In this document: positions 63,027 through 64,000 of the stretch, piece after piece
Position numbering within the stretch: the stretch's first letter is position 1
How the letters are laid out: each line of letters begins with the position of its first letter
Source: Azophilus sp963663395
GTDB taxonomy: Bacteria > Pseudomonadota > Gammaproteobacteria > Pseudomonadales > Azotimanducaceae
Assembly: GCA_963663395.1 (NCBI GenBank)
Contig: OY760226.1
Location: 1,550,001 to 1,614,000, forward strand
Reading direction: 5' to 3'
Length of the DNA stretch: 64,000 nt
Notes under the pieces: generated by a model
What the model was told of the DNA's origin: nothing
The model's input: the letters and a program-made list of their open reading frames with translations, nothing else
The model's database searches: none
Position numbers and translations under genes: made by a program

Positions 63027-64000
63027 TTATGCCGCGAAGCTTGCCCGATGGGGCCCGACGCGCTCGCCGATCTTGTCGAGTTCGGCGCGGTCGAACCTGT
63101 AGAACTCCGCGGCGTTGCCACCGAGCATGGCCGCGATGTCGTCTTCCGGCAGGCCCTTGAAGGTGTCGATCATCTGCGGCCGGGTGTGCGGCCAGGTGCC
63201 TTCGGGATGCGGGTAATCGGTGCCCCACATGATCTGCTTCATCCCCAGTTGGTGGCGCATTTCCGCATCGGACCTGGGCATGCACGATGCGCCGATGGCG
63301 CAGTTTCTGCGGAAATAGTCCGTGGGCGCCATGGAAAGATGGCTGCGGTAGTCGCCGAGCTTGGCGCTGAAGAAGGTGTCGTTGTAGTGGTGGTCGAGCA
63401 TGCGGAAGATCGGCGGCAAGAGCCAGCCCTGGCCGGTTTCCGTGACGCTGGCCTTCAACTTCGGGTAACGCTCGAAGACGCCGCCCCAGAGCATGAAAAT
63501 CAGCGGCCGCCAGGTCCAGAAGAACACTTCCGAGATGTAGACGCCCAGGGCGCCCGGGTACTGCGACTGGTCGTTGTCCGGAAACCCCTTGCCGAAGAAG
63601 TGGCTGAAGGGCCCCGGCCCGGAATGGAAGCAGACGACGATGCCGAGGTCTTCGCAGGCCTCCCAGAACGGGTTGTAGCGCGGGTGGTGGTAGGGCTCGA
63701 ACTGATCGGTGAGCAGCAGCGGTATCAGCATGCCGCCCAGCCCGTTTTCGGCGCCGAAACGCACTTCCTCCACGGCGCGGTCGATATCCCACAGCAGCGG
63801 GCAGACCGCCACGCCGAAGTGGCGCACGGGGTCGCGGGCGCACAGTTCCGCCAGCCAGCGGTTGTGTGCCCGGGCGCCGGCCCATTGCAGCTCCGGCATG
63901 ATGCCCTCGGTGGGCAGCGACAGCCCGGCGCCGAACGGCGGGGCGTTCTGTTCCGTGATGCCGTCGGGGAAGATGATCTCGCCGGCGATGCCGTCGCCGT
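63027..64000 (-). CDS. amidohydrolase-2 family protein (5' end beyond the window)
   Basis: The frame runs from its stop at 63027 to the right edge, and at least 323 residues are in view; it is still open at 64000, so the start is outside. Visible blocks are VVCFHSGPGPFSHFFGKGF, LPPIFRMLDHHYNDTFF and IMWGTDYPHPEGTWP with the catalytic Asp. The family comprises metal-dependent decarboxylases and hydrolases (ACMS-decarboxylase-like). An internal ATG at 63899 is probably not the start, since the upstream codons (…GEIIFPDGITEQNAPPFGAG…) are family-like. Confidence 0.85.
   Translation of the reverse strand, partial: GDGIAGEIIFPDGITEQNAPPFGAGLSLPTEGIMPELQWAGARAHNRWLAELCARDPVRHFGVAVCPLLWDIDRAVEEVRFGAENGLGGMLIPLLLTDQFEPYHHPRYNPFWEACEDLGIVVCFHSGPGPFSHFFGKGFPDNDQSQYPGALGVYISEVFFWTWRPLIFMLWGGVFERYPKLKASVTETGQGWLLPPIFRMLDHHYNDTFFSAKLGDYRSHLSMAPTDYFRRNCAIGASCMPRSDAEMRHQLGMKQIMWGTDYPHPEGTWPHTRPQMIDTFKGLPEDDIAAMLGGNAAEFYRFDRAELDKIGERVGPHRASFAA

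Overview
The window is GC-rich, densely coding DNA with no rRNA, tRNA, transposase, integrase or CRISPR array that I can recognise. OxyR with both peroxide-sensing cysteines, a cytochrome c5-like lipoprotein, SelU/MnmH, a YegD-like Hsp70, RND/MFP efflux genes, DUF1302/DUF1329 proteins and HpnC/HpnD point to a proteobacterium, most likely an uncultured gammaproteobacterium with a broad catabolic repertoire. The taxon is inferred from gene content only.

Layout. 1-3.4 kb: a three-gene biotin-dependent carboxylase (carrier, biotin carboxylase, PycB/OadA-like carboxyltransferase). 3.5-9 kb, minus strand: an SDR dehydrogenase with a GntR regulator, then a Tat-signal DUF1329 protein and a DUF1302 outer-membrane protein read from a good sigma70 promoter. 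9.2-13.9 kb: catabolic genes (luciferase-like monooxygenase, zinc alcohol dehydrogenase, SDR, acyl-CoA synthetase). 14-16.5 kb: a decayed acyl-CoA synthetase fragment beside a large gene I cannot assign. 16.7-19.5 kb: S-adenosylhomocysteinase divergent from a methionine-aminotransferase-like enzyme. 19.7-23.5 kb: a beta-propeller/di-heme/CBM-like protein divergent from a small c-type cytochrome lipoprotein. 23.5-27 kb: an APH-like kinase, an LRAT-like protein, an RluA-family pseudouridine synthase and OxyR. 27-31 kb: isoprenoid genes (hpnCD divergent from idi and an MpaB/DUF2236-like gene).

31-44.5 kb is the most unusual part: one minus-strand operon with two membrane-fusion proteins and three different RND permeases. 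The last permease carries a C-terminal extension of about 435 residues that resembles a complete GlnE adenylyltransferase unit whose catalytic acids are lost. I know of no description of this architecture. 44.7-47.2 kb holds a rubrerythrin / Fe-S oxidoreductase / DUF3501 operon with a Fur-box-like site upstream. It is followed by a MATE and an MFS exporter, a second luciferase-like enzyme, a type-2 (eukaryote-like) isoleucyl-tRNA synthetase and a hypothetical gene with a clear intrinsic terminator. 55.7-64 kb carries two amidohydrolases (the second cut by the window end), a LysR regulator with two strong upstream palindromes, selU, a Sel1-repeat lipoprotein, msrA and a YegD-like Hsp70.

Together the window combines catabolism of organic acids or hydrophobic compounds, envelope transport, oxidative-stress defence and isoprenoid synthesis. 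Start sites were chosen from ribosome-binding sites, conserved N-termini and neighbour spacing. All homology statements come from recognising motifs by eye, not from database searches.
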